Positions 12,901-24,345 of a stretch of 64,000 bases of DNA are shown here, one piece after another. The position numbers and the translations under genes were made by a program. The DNA lies in the NCBI GenBank assembly GCA_011634665.1, contig WAEK01000006.1, positions 2,424,001-2,488,000 on the forward strand, in the 5' to 3' direction. The notes below the pieces were generated by a model. The model saw only the letters and a list, made by a program, of their open reading frames with translations, was not told where the DNA came from and made no database searches. How positions within the stretch are numbered: position 1 is the stretch's first letter; every line of letters starts with the position of its first letter. The stretch comes from Mortierella sp. BCC40632 (taxonomy: Eukaryota; Mortierellomycota; Mortierellomycetes; Mortierellales; Mortierellaceae).

Positions 12901-14071
12901 TCTAATAGCGTGAACGACGCGTCTTGCACAAAGAGCAAAAGATACTCAGAAGCAGAGGAAAAAGGGAGGATCACATACAGGAAAAGATATAGGTGAGGAT
13001 CAGAGGAAACCAAAGTCGCCATGGGTCCTTGATGTTACCGATAGTCATGTTGGACAAAGAGCCACTCGATTCATTTCCTCCAACAAGATTGATAGGGATC
13101 AAGATTGGGACAGCGAGAAAGGTGCATCCCCAGAAAAAGTACCTACAAAAGGACAAATGATCGAATTACTAAATGCCTCGCGTAGTGATCGAATGAGAAA
13201 GAAGAAATAAAAAAAATCAACTTACGAGGACATGCGGAGGAAGCGCAGGAACATGTAGGCATCGAGGCCAATTTTTTCAAGAATCTCCGAGTCTGTAGCT
13301 TTGAACGACGCTGTAATCCAGTTGAAGATACCTGGGGGTAGCTCTGGAGACCTGATACTATACGATCAAACCACCCAAAAATAAGGAGAGAGTAGGTGAG
13401 TGTGAGGAAAGAGTGGGAGAATGTACGGGTACTTGAGTAAAATCCGATCCCTTTGATCCCTGTGCTACCACAGTCTATGTCTGTGTCTCTCTTTCTCGGA
13501 CATAAAAGATATATTGCGCTCTCCAACCAATCTTCTCGTCCTCGCCCATCCTTGCTGGCTGTGCATTAGGGTACTGATACTGATACTGATGCTGACACTG
13601 ATACATTTCTGGGAGCAGGAGGTGGGAGAGAGAGGCTGAGAAAGTGAGCGAGAAACGAGAGTGAGGTGGAGAACAAGCACGTCGCCAGGATTACCCTTTC
13701 CCTTTGATGTTTCCTTAAAGTTCGCTCTTTTGGTCGTCGGGACGCGAGTCTGGCTACTGCTTTCGAGTGGTTGGGTGTGCACGCGCGCACTTTCTCTCTT
13801 CCCTTTCCAAAGGCTGTCGTCATCCTGATTCCATGGCGCCAGTAGAGAAGATAAGAAGGCAATGCAGAGACAATACATACCTCTTCCGGACAAGGTATGT
13901 TCTTGGTTGGTAAATCTTCTTGTTCCAGTGTCGAACAATACAAAATGCTGCAAAGAGTCCCGCGCCGACGGCAGTGTTGAAGAGGAGTGAGGATGTGAAG
14001 GCAGAAATGGTCATGCTTGCCGCCGCCGTCTGCGGATCATGAACAGCCTGTGTTGAATTGGTGTTGTTCAT
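9930..14071 (-). CDS. CSC1/OSCA1/TMEM63-type calcium-permeable stress-gated channel
   Basis: Exons on the minus strand, 14071-13881, 13351-13226, 13142-12979, 12837-12633 and 12513-9930, close in phase and give 1089 residues. The N-terminal membrane part has SLLFNTAVGAGLFAAF and the family signature GLDAYMFLRFLRM. A cytosolic loop contains TTILVTAIPKGLS and KKIWLNR. The channel core (about residues 359-700) starts VVWENMSLNAFMRKG and has several hydrophobic helices. A long Ser/Pro/Gln/His-rich tail (about 720-1060) precedes a short conserved end, HPAIYNVQKPVWLPMDE, as in fungal PHM7/RSN1 proteins. The family forms plasma-membrane cation channels opened by osmotic or mechanical stress. Being larger than yeast CSC1 (about 780 residues) is due mainly to this disordered tail. 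The start ATG gives the shortest possible N-terminus before the first helix. Its 5' side faces the 3' end of the SWI1 gene. Confidence 0.93.
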
Positions 14072-15404
14072 TGTAAGAGAAGACTGAGCGAGACAGAAAC
14101 GAAGAGAGTGTACAAGGAATAAAAATAAAACGCTGGATCTTGGCAGGAAGTGAGAGTAAGGAGAGTAAGACAGGAAGCTGCACTCGGACAAGGCGACGGT
14201 TACCAAGGAGCTTTTGTCTATTGTTGTTGTTCTCCTCGACTGGGAAAGGGGGGGGGGAGGCAATAGCTGGTCGTCGCAGGAGGAGAAAAAAAAAAAAAAA
14301 AAAAAAGGTGGAAAGTTTAAGAGAAAGTTGGGTGAGGCTCTGGGAAGCCTGAGGAGAACGCGGAGTAGAGAGAATGGACCTCTGAGAGAGAACTTTCCAG
14401 TTGAAAAAAAAAAAAAAAAAATAAGCCGGTAGAGAATCAAAGGAGCCTGGGTGTGTGTGGAGAGAGAAGAGTGTCGGTGCGGCGTGGTCAAGGAGAGTTC
14501 CCAGGGGCAACAACCACAGCCGAGAAAGAGTGAAGGTAAGGAATGAGAGACAAAAAAAAAAAGAAGAGAAAGGGTATCAAGGGAGGAGATAAAGAGATAA
14601 AGAGAGAGAAGGAGAGAGAGAAGGAGTGAGGAAAGAGAAAAGAAAAGAGAGAAGAGAGAAAAGGGAAAAGAAAAAGGCTCCTCCTTCTGTCCTAGCTGGC
14701 TGTTGGGCTGTATCACCTTCTTTATCATTCCCGCCTGGTGTCCTGGCCTCTCTTTCTCTTTCACTTGCTCTTACTCCCTTACCCGCTCCATCCATCGATC
14801 ATACTCCTTCGGCAGGTTTGGCGTGTATTCTATTCCCACATGGCACACACCCAAAGTTGTTAACCATGCCTCTCTCTTCTCTTTTCTCGCTTTCTTTTTC
14901 CCTATCTCTCTTTTGCCATCTTTTTCTTCTCTTGCTCCCATTCGCCCAAGCTCTCGTACTCCTGCAGCATCAATGCTTCAACATTGTTCCTTCTCACGTC
15001 CATTCTCCTCTTTCGCTCTCTATTTTTCGTTCTCCAGCCTAAAGACCCCGCTCGGTGGAGGTAAAAGAGAGAAAATGAGAGAGAAGGAGCGGGTCAACGT
15101 CAACAAACGCAACATGTCTCACAGCCCCGGGACAAGAGCCCTTCAGTCCTCTAGTCTGATCTCGTTCCTATGACTGACTGGCCGCGTCTTAGACAGCTAG
15201 TGATCTTGACTCTCTTACTCAGGAACGTTGCAATACAAACCTACAAAAAGCAAACCTTATATTGCCGAGCTTCTTTGCCACAAGCGCTACCCGTCGGAGC
15301 TTTCACTTGGGAAAGAGGGGGGCTGCACTCCAAAAAGAAAAGGTCTGTGGTGCCTGCATCCAGAAACTCCAAAATAGATGACGCCCACACACATACACAC
15401 ACAC

Positions 15405-15440
<36 letters not shown>

Positions 15441-15602
15441 AAAGGATTTATTAATGAATGTTGTGTTGTTGTAGTGGATGAAGACAGGACAAAAGGTCAA
15501 AATACATAATGAACATTCCGGTACTCCTCCTCTTCCCCCCTTCCTTCTCTTCTTCTTCCTCCTCCTTCTCTTTCCCAATTCCTCCCTATAATATTCTTTT
15601 TT
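14072..15602. other. Intergenic, 5' flank of CSC1-like gene and 3' flank of SWI1-like gene
   Basis: Holds A tracts near 14286-14306 and 14404-14421, a purine-rich stretch 14570-14680, a pyrimidine-rich stretch 14740-15030, short CA runs at 15387-15404 and poly-T at 15408-15439. Open frames here are low-complexity Ser/Leu or Arg/Lys translations of these tracts. No gene is supported. Confidence 0.7.
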
Positions 15603-18600
15603 TCAGAGGACACACATCAAAAAGTCGAGAATCTGCGGGTTGATATACGGCATCATCGCCGCCTGGGCAATCATCTCCGTGTACTGCACCAGCAGCACCT
15701 CATTGTCTTTAGAAATCACCCGGACCGTCTCAACCGTCCGCATGCTTGTCGAAAAATGCGCTGGCTGTCGTACATCAGCCATCAACACACTCAACCTAAG
15801 CAACCCACTCACAAATCCGGGCTGCACCGCCATATACCGCCGGAAGCCAGTTTCGGACAGCACCGCCAAATTATACGTCGCTAACATCAACGTCTCGAGA
15901 TGTGCAAGGATCGAGTGAGGCAGGAGGACGACCATCACCGAGGCCGAAAGCAGTTCCGACACCGTTGTCAACGCCTGGGCTACCATCTTTGACAATGACT
16001 CGAACAACGGAAGTAGGAACCCGCCATCCTCCCACTTGTCCACTCCTGACCCTGGCTCTTCAAGATAACCTGACGCTGAACCTGTTAGGCTAGCTCGATG
16101 GATCGCTAGTGATGATGGCTTGGGCGGTAATCGACCTCCATTCCGCCGTCTCAACAGGTCCATTCGTAACTCCCGATCGACATTGGCCAACAGAACACGG
16201 TTGTCGTGGCTTATTCCAAGCTTGGCAATCACTTCGAGTGCGAGGCTCGCATAATACGTGTCCTGAGTTTGCATAAAGTCAAGTAACAGTATCATAATCC
16301 ACTGGGCGGCATCTGAATCGGGTAGTATCAAATGGCCAGAGAGATTTGTCAAGATTGTCAAGACATCCTTGCGGTGTTCCAGGATCGTTAGTGCCCCGGT
16401 CGAGGGTAGCCATTCGCTCATCACTGAACCATGGAGACACTTGGATGATTTTGTACCGGCCCCTATCCGCGACAGCAACGGCTCTTGTGCAAACAATTCC
16501 GACCCTATCGCCTGCGAGTCCAGCTCGGTCTTGATCGTCGATCCTAACGTCCCTTGTGTCGTCATTGTGGAGGTGGAAGAGTGGACCACTCTTGTTTCTG
16601 AACATGCTTGATGCGATAATCCCGTCATCTGAAGGGTCAAGACAGTCTTCTTGAGCACACTCAGGAACCGTTCATGACGTGCAAGAAATTCCACGTTGAC
16701 AGGCAGGAACGACAAGCTGCGGAGGATATTCGACAGGGACAGGAACTGGTCTTTGTTCGAGATCCACTCTTGTGAACTAGTGACGCTCCATCCAGAGGAA
16801 TCCGACTCGGTTTCGGATCCCGCCGCCTCAGCTCCTCCTACTCCTCCTTCTCGGGTAGAAGAACCATCCTCACGCGATTGTAACTCCATCAAATGACATG
16901 CCTCGTCCACGCTTGCCTCGAACAGGTCCTGGTACGTGTCAAATTTAGATCGCCGATCAAAGAGTGCTCCTTTGCGTGCGGTGGTATCGCTTGGTTTGGA
17001 GGAGACCATCTCAAACTCGGAAACTGTCTGTCCCAGTCCATAGCTTTGACGCCAGCCCATAAACATTTGCTCTGTCAAGTCGAGGATCACATCCAATAGT
17101 TCCGGACAGTGGACGAGCTGGATATTATCAGCATCGTTCTTGGTCAATGAGGACAAGGTGTTGAGTGCATTAGTCACCTCGAGCTTCATTCCTGACTTGA
17201 GTGACATTGTCAACGCGTGGATATCTACAGCTCCTATTCAGTGCCCATCAAATTAACCACAACATTTCCCCCTTATTAGTTAGTTGGTCAAACTTTGAAT
17301 GGAACGGCAAGTGAGGCCATAGAGTAAATGAAGGGAGACAGCCTTTGATAAAAAAGAGTCTGATACAAATCCAATAGAGCTTACCCAAGAATTCACGTCC
17401 AGGAATACAAGGAGAAACGTTCACCTTCTCGAGTGCCATCACATCAATGCCACCATAGGTGTCAACCATTCGTGTGATCGGATGGTAGACAACCTCGAGA
17501 GGCTGAAGTACCGCTGCCGCAGAACTAGCATTGTCTTCACCAGTGCTAGCTGAGGCCTTTCCCTCAGGTTCGACGGACTGTGATCCTGCCGTCTTTGCAC
17601 CAGATGCATCGGCAGGGACCTGTGCTGTCGGATGACCATGAGAGGCCGATGTTGGCAGCGTAATTACGGGCACAGGGACGGACATCATTGCCTGGGCAAA
17701 ACTTAATGTCGATTCGGAAGCACTTGAGCTTGGCTGAGAGGATGTTGCCCCATCTGCATTGGAGCCTTTTCGAGAGAGACTGCCGTTTGTGGCAATAGCT
17801 GTAGTTGCCGTTGGTGCTGTTCCATCCGGAGCTGTGGGTCCATTGGCTTTAGTATCAGGGTTAGATTCGGCCGCCAGGGCTGTACCTGCCGTTGCTGTTG
17901 TTGCTGTACCCAGACCAAGAGCTGTAGCCTCTGCCATGTTTGATCCCGGAGCAGTGGATCCCTGAGAAGCATCTCCTCCGATCAGGGCTGAACTCGTCGC
18001 CGCATCGCTCTCCGACACTAGTGTGGCCGAATCTGTCGATAGACCATCCTGTGAGGTTGCCAATGATGGATTGTCTTGACTCCCTGGTACAGTGCCTTGT
18101 ACAGGAGTAGAGCCTTGCTCTGGGGTCTGCGCTTGCGCCTGTTGTGCCTGCGCCTGCGCCTGCGCCTGTGCCTGTGCCTGTTTTAGTAGCATTGATGTGG
18201 GGTATGGTGAATATCTAGCAGCGCTATTGGTTGCCTGCGTTACTATGGGACCTGTAGTAGGTGAAGCATTCCTAACTGCTGCATGACCATGCTGTGCTTG
18301 CTGCTGCTGCTGCTGCTGCTGTTGATGATACAGATGAAGCTGCTGCTGCTGCTGCTGCTGCTGCATCTGTGCCATTGGATGTTGCGATAGTTGTTGCTGT
18401 TGTTGCTGCGGCTGTTGCTGCTGTTGAGACTGTTGTTGAAGGGCTTGCTGTTGCTGAAGTTGGAGCTGATTCCCTGCAAAAGCTTGAGGTTGTTGCAGCA
18501 TAGGATGTGCTCCTCCAACGCCAAGTGCCGTCTGTGGCTGGGTAAGACCCCCGGGAGTGGATGCTATAAGATACAGGGTTCAACCACCAAACATTTTGCC

Positions 18601-21216
18601 ATGTAAGCTTGAGGCGGATCAAGAGAAAGTACACAGTCCTGCGTTGAGTTGAGCATGCGAAATGAGTAGTCATTCTGAAGTTTACCTTGAACATCCATCG
18701 GCTCCGATACAGGAATAACAGGAGCAACGCCAAGCGACGGATGAACAGCCATGCCCATAGCTTTTGCTTGCATAATTGCCTCTTCGAATGGGTGCAAGAG
18801 GATTGAATAATGTTTTCTAAGAGTCTGGCCAGCAGCTGCAAGTGTATCGGGGATATCCAGCTGGTTTGCAATGCTCTTCCATGCTTTTTGCTTAGAAACC
18901 TATATCGCAAAAGCATATATTCAGAGAAATTTTGTGAGAATTCTTCTTTGTTTTGATTTTCAAGCATAAAATGGTGGCACAATTCAGGGGAAGAAAAAAG
19001 ACCCGGTCTTGTCCAAGGAACGTACACTTTCCATTCCTCCCATTGACATGGAAAGTCGAAAAAGAAGCAATAGATTAATTTTTTTGCTACTCATGCTTGG
19101 CACTTTTGCTGGAAGAGGCGTTCCTCTGTTTTTCATAAACTCTCGGAGATGGTCTTCGAATTCATCACCAGAGATTGTCAGGTAGTCAATGTTCAGGTTT
19201 GGAAGCACGCCATGCGAGACGGGAAGACTTGCGTTGGCAGGCGACGGCGATGATTGAGCCGATGTGGGCTGTGACCCCTGGGGTTTTTTCGAACGCGATC
19301 GAGCAGCGGCAGCAGCAGTGGCAGCACTGTTGAGTTGCATATGAGCTCCTGCAACACCATTCATATTTTGCTGTTGGAATTGAGGCTGCTGCTGCTGTTG
19401 TTGCTGCAACAATTGTTGGTGTTGCATCTGTGGAGTACCCTGAACATGTGGTTGGCCAAGGAGATGCATTTGCTGTAGCTGCTGCTTGTGTGCCTGTTGC
19501 TGCTGCTGTTGCTGCTGCTGTTGTTGTTGGGTATAGTGCTGTGCGCCAAAGTTTCCTTGCAGTTGTGTGAGGTTGTGCTGAGATAGCATCTGCTGCTGTT
19601 GCATATGGTGTTGCTGGGACATTGGCTGCTGTTGTGGTTGTTGCTGTTGTGGTTGCTGTTGTGGCTGTTGCTGCTGCTGCTGCTGCTGCTTTTGTTGAGC
19701 TGCCTGCTGCATTGCCGCGGCATTGGGAAGGGCTCCCGATGCCATATTAGGATTCTGGCCCATTCCTTGAGCCATGGCCTGCTGTGCCATTTGTTGCTGA
19801 AACTGCTTCATCTGCATCTGGTGTTGATACTGTTGCTGTGCCACTGCTTGCTTCTTAATTTGCTCAAATTGCGTGTTGACTGTGGCTATTACTGACGGGT
19901 CTCCGCCTTGAACTGCCTGGAGTGCTTGCTGATGTCTCCGCTGGAGTTCTTCCATCGTGCTTTGGAACCGCTGCCGACTTAGTTGTTGCCAGAGCGTCAC
20001 CTGATGCCTCATCTCGTTCGTCATTGGCATAAAAGGCATCCCCGCTGGGACCCCATTTACATTAAATGCCTGATTCTGTTGGGCTTGCTGCTGCGCCTGC
20101 ATCGCCATTGAGTTTGCGGGCTGACCAGCAGCATTCATACCATTCCGTTGTTGCATGGCTTGAGGAAACTGCTGCCTCTGAGCGTTGGGCATACTCTGGG
20201 GCTGCTGTTGTGGCTGCTTTAGCTGCTGTGGGACCTGCGCCTGGGCTTGGCCTGGAGTCTGTTGCGGCAACGGCTGCTGAAGTTGCTGTGGTGTTGACGG
20301 TTGCTGTAATTGCATCTGCTGTTGGTCTTGTTGCTGTTGTGGTAATGACTGTTGGGCCTGCTGCTGCTGCGACTGTGGATCGGATTGCGAAGGCTGCGAA
20401 GGCTGCTGTGGCGTCTGCTGCTCTTGCTGAGACAAAGTCGGTGTTTGACTCTGTTGCGTAGAATCTGCCGATCCTTGAAGACCACCACTTTGGCCGCTTT
20501 GACTCTGTGAACGTTGCAGGTGTTGTTGTGGAAGACCTGGGGCGGGACTAAAGGGTGTGCCTGGTTGTACGGAGCTACTCCTGCTCCCGGCGTTTGTTGA
20601 TGTTCCTTCGACAGAGGCGGGTTTAGTGGGCGGGGCAGTGGACGATGAAGCCCCTCCTTCATTAAAGTCTACAAAGGATTCCAATCCAAATAGATCGTCA
20701 TTCGGATCATTCGACTGCTGCGAATTCGGCTGGTTAGCTTTGCTAGGGTCTGCTCCGAGGTTGGTTGCTGCATTTTCTGATGGCGCTTGCTCTGGGGTCT
20801 GCTGGAGCGGAAAGTTGTTCAGAACAGGAGTCTGAGGTTGCTGCAACATGTGCTGTTGCTGGAGTTGTTGGAGTTGCTGCTGCTGCTGCATTAGCTGCTG
20901 TTGATGTTGAAGTTGCCTCTGCTGCTGTGATAAGGCAGCAAATGCAGGATTAGCACCATTCATCTGGAAGGGCGACGCGCCAGCAGCGCCAAGGGCCTGT
21001 CTTTGAGCCATGGTGAGAGGCGTTCCTTGAGCCATTGTCCCTGGCATGTTCATCATCGGTGTCCCGTACATATTTCTGATCTGCTGCTGCATGGCTGGGT
21101 CCATATTAGCTACGATGGCGTGGAGTATTATTTTGTCACGTCCAGGATAAGAAAACAGGTCAGGGTGGAACAAGGTATGATTGATGCGCTTCTCAAGCGA
21201 GGCATCGTTCTGGATG

Positions 21217-21247
<31 letters not shown>

Positions 21248-21373
21248 AAAAGAAAAGGCACCCACGGCAATTATGAGATTCATCTCCTTACCATTCATGC
21301 GACCAATCAGGCCTGCGGAAGAGTACTGCAGTTGTGGGTTGAATTGGCCGTTATTTGGTGTATCGTTCGACAT
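15603..21373 (-). CDS. SWI1: SWI/SNF chromatin-remodelling subunit SWI1/ARID1-like
   Basis: Secure exons on the minus strand are 21209-19026, 18899-18686, 18563-17385 and 17230-15603 (1735 codons in one phase). An extra first exon 21373-21292 is proposed but its donor phase does not fit (see findings); an internal start at MDPAMQQQ near 21103 is possible. A Gln-rich N-terminal half, with Q runs of about 10-13, leads to an ARID DNA-binding domain spliced across one intron: FEDHLREFMKNRGTPLP, then VSKQKAWKSIANQL and LRKHYSILLHPFEEA. A second Gln-rich and Ser/Ala/Thr-rich region follows. The C-terminal domain (DVILDLTEQMFMGW, LSNILRSLSFLPVN, LTILTNLSGHL, MILLLDFMQTQDTYYAS) matches the SWI1/BAF250 C-terminal fold. 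It is a nuclear SWI/SNF subunit that helps recruit the ATPase to promoters. Domain order and size fit SWI1/ARID1 well. Confidence 0.92.
18300..18363. repeat. CTG/CAG trinucleotide tracts coding polyglutamine
   Basis: Two CTG runs on the plus strand, separated by about 20 bases, encode glutamine runs in exon 4 of the SWI1-like gene. Similar shorter tracts occur at 19386-19410, 19490-19530, 19620-19690 and 20870-20930 in its exon 2. Confidence 0.9.
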
Positions 21374-23296
21374 TGGCCCGGAGTTGAGGATGACCGGCCT
21401 GTTCGTCACGGGCGACTATTGAGGACTTGGATGCTTGGGATCGCAATCTATCAAGATGATCAATCGTTAGGAATCGGCTTCAAGTCTGTTCATGATTCAG
21501 AATCAGGACCCGAATCAGGGGCAGAGCCCAAGTGTAGCTAGCCTCTCCTGGCCCCGACACGCACACGCCCCTTTCATGCAATCTATGCTTGTTCTGCATC
21601 ACTTTTTTTTTTTTTTTTTTTTTTTTTTACGGAAACATAACAACAGCGGTGGAGCCGTAGTTACCAGAGATTGGGAGGTCAGGGAGACGCGACTGGTCCA
21701 CAAAGACTGCTTGTCCTGCTACACGGGGGCAGTGAAAGATGGAGATTGGGGAGAAAGACAAAAAAAAAAACAGTGGTGGCAAGATGGATGGATGATGGAG
21801 ACTAGCCGGACTGGAGGAGCAGACAGGCAGGCGGGATGAGAGATGTAAGTGAGAGGGAAGGGAGATGGGCAGATGGATGGGTAGGTGGGGATGAGAACGG
21901 CAAGGATGGTGGATGAACCATGCAAGATCAATGGCAGCACGATCTTTGGTGATGCGAGGAACAAGACCGAGGCGACGGATACGGGCTGAACAGAGCAGGC
22001 GATGATGAGATTATGCCAATGCTCTCACCACTCTCTCACTCTCCTCCTCTCCCCCGCCTGTGAGGAGGAGGAGGAGGAGGAGGCAGCGGCTGCTTACAGT
22101 AGCCGCGATCGAGCCACTTCCTGTCATGTGCCTACTGTGTGTGGTGTGCACGTAGAGAACCTCCTCCCGTTCGGGAGTTGGCTCATGGAGCCCCCTTTTG
22201 TTCCCGCTGTCGACTGTCGATCTCTCCCGTCCACCCTTCTACCTCCCCACCCCTTTGCTAATGATTAGGTATCCAGCATATTTATTCTGGATTCCTAAGA
22301 TCGATCTTGAATACCAGAACTGACCTGGACTCATCTGGCCACTGATAGGGAAATAGGGATAGGCTATAGTCTGTAAGGAGATATTACATGTGTTTTCATG
22401 CAAGCATCCTATCGAGCTTACCACGAAAGGCCTATCTCCAACGTGGCTTCTTATCTCTACTTTGGAAGCAAACCTTGCCACGATGGACTGTGTTGGATTC
22501 TTGGATTTGACTGCAATCATCCCAACTCCACAGCCTTACGACCTTTATATTTGCAGCACTTCTTTGACATGTTAAATATTTGGATGACGAAGGGAGGCCT
22601 CGCCCTTTTGTTCTTTATAGCAAATCAATGGATTCAAACACTCTGGATTCTAGGAATGTCGTTTCTCCTGGATAGTCATTCGAGTACAACTGATAAAGTT
22701 GGCCGGTAATTTCTGATGTGGAGAATGGCATGGTCAAACAGCGTTCCTATTTCCTCAAAGCTAACAGAGCTAACAAACAGTTGAGAGGAGGTATAGATTC
22801 ATTGACTATGGAAGAAACGGAGAAGGGTGTACATGCACCAAAATCCGTATTCTGTCAGAGCGCCAGAGCACAATTAAATGTACTAAGGGCAGAGATAGAG
22901 AGGGCGAAGGGAGACGGGATGAGGAGAGGGGGAAGGAGAGAATGAGCAGGGCACGGGAGCACATATCTAGATACCGGCACCATTTCGGATACTTTACTAC
23001 CTGTAGCGCAAAGAGCCGTTCGTCCAAGCTGTTTTTCTTTCCAAAGGAGCTGAAGCATTCCTGGGCCATTTTTTGTATGAGAACGCAAAGGCACGGGGCT
23101 ATGCAGGCACCACTTTGGTTCAAATCATCACCATTTGTTGTTGTAGTAAGCCTTCCTCACTTTTAGTTGCACAAAGAGAAGGGAGAGAGGGAAGGAGGGG
23201 GTGTGACTGGTGGCTTGCCCTGCTCTCTCGCCCTTGGAGCATGGTCCTCAAGAGAAGAGTACGCAGCTCACTTTGTTCAATGTCTTTCTCGTTACA
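21374..23296. other. Intergenic between divergent SWI1-like and DENND11-like genes
   Basis: Shared 5' region of two divergent genes. It holds poly-T at 21604-21630, GAT-rich tracts near 21780-21940 and a GGA run at 22062-22081. From about 22260 to 22760 there is more ordinary mixed sequence with short open frames (up to about 100 codons) that resemble nothing known to me. I see no supported gene. Confidence 0.6.
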
Positions 23297-24307
23297 ATGG
23301 ACCCATCTCGCTCACAATCGCACCATCAGCTGCAGTTTCAGCTTCCCCCAGGACATGCACATGAGCCTCTAGGAGTCGACTCTTCGCCTCTTGCCAGTGC
23401 AGCATGCAACTTAGTCACGGCAGAGCCTTTGGCGTTGACTTTGGTGGAGCCTGACCTACCACCCATCGATGCTATTTTCATTACCAAGTTCGACACAAGA
23501 CGAGGAAATGTCCTCGCTTGGAGCCGAACTGTACCAGGTGCAACTTTATTCTTTTATGCATAGCCCTTTGAACAAGTCTCTCCTTCTTTTTATATATATT
23601 TTCCCCGGGCATTTGTGTCTTTCTCCGGTCCTCTTTCCTAATACGAAAAGGCTCCTGTACATGCACTCCTCGATTGCTTAGGGATTACACTGGTTGGCAT
23701 AGAATTTGCTTCCTTGCCGAGCGGACTCCACAATACCTCGAATGATACGATGTATGCAATGAACATGTCCATGAGCGATTAGATGCGACCTCACTCTTAG
23801 CAGAAGAGAAGAAACGGCCAGACATTTCAACAGCACATCTCTTACCTTTTACATGTTCCCTTACTCAGATATTTCCAGCTTGGGGGATGTATTGGCATAG
23901 CAGTCTTTGTTAACCAACCGTCCACTCTGGCTGGGGACCGAGGCGCACGGATGTCGGCTGTGGGAGTCCTTGTGAAACCCTCATCAGAGACTGGTCGATG
24001 TGGTCAGGTCTGGCGACACGTCGAGTTCTTGAAGAGTCAGTCGATGTAAGTTCGGTTCATTCTTTGTCCTTGACTCCATCAGGGAGGTCTTGTGGGTCTG
24101 TGGGTCTGTGTTTATGTGTGTGGGGGGGATGTCAGGCAAAAACACACCATCACTTTGCAATGTTGTGTTATTGCCCACGCCTTTTTTTTCACTTCAGGGG
24201 GGTGGAGTGAGGGTGAAAGAAAACCAACCAAAATTTCCTCCGCAGACCAACAAACACACACCCGATGCACGAACCCACAGACTAGAAAGAGAGGAAGAAA
24301 GAGCTGG

Positions 24308-24345
<38 letters not shown>

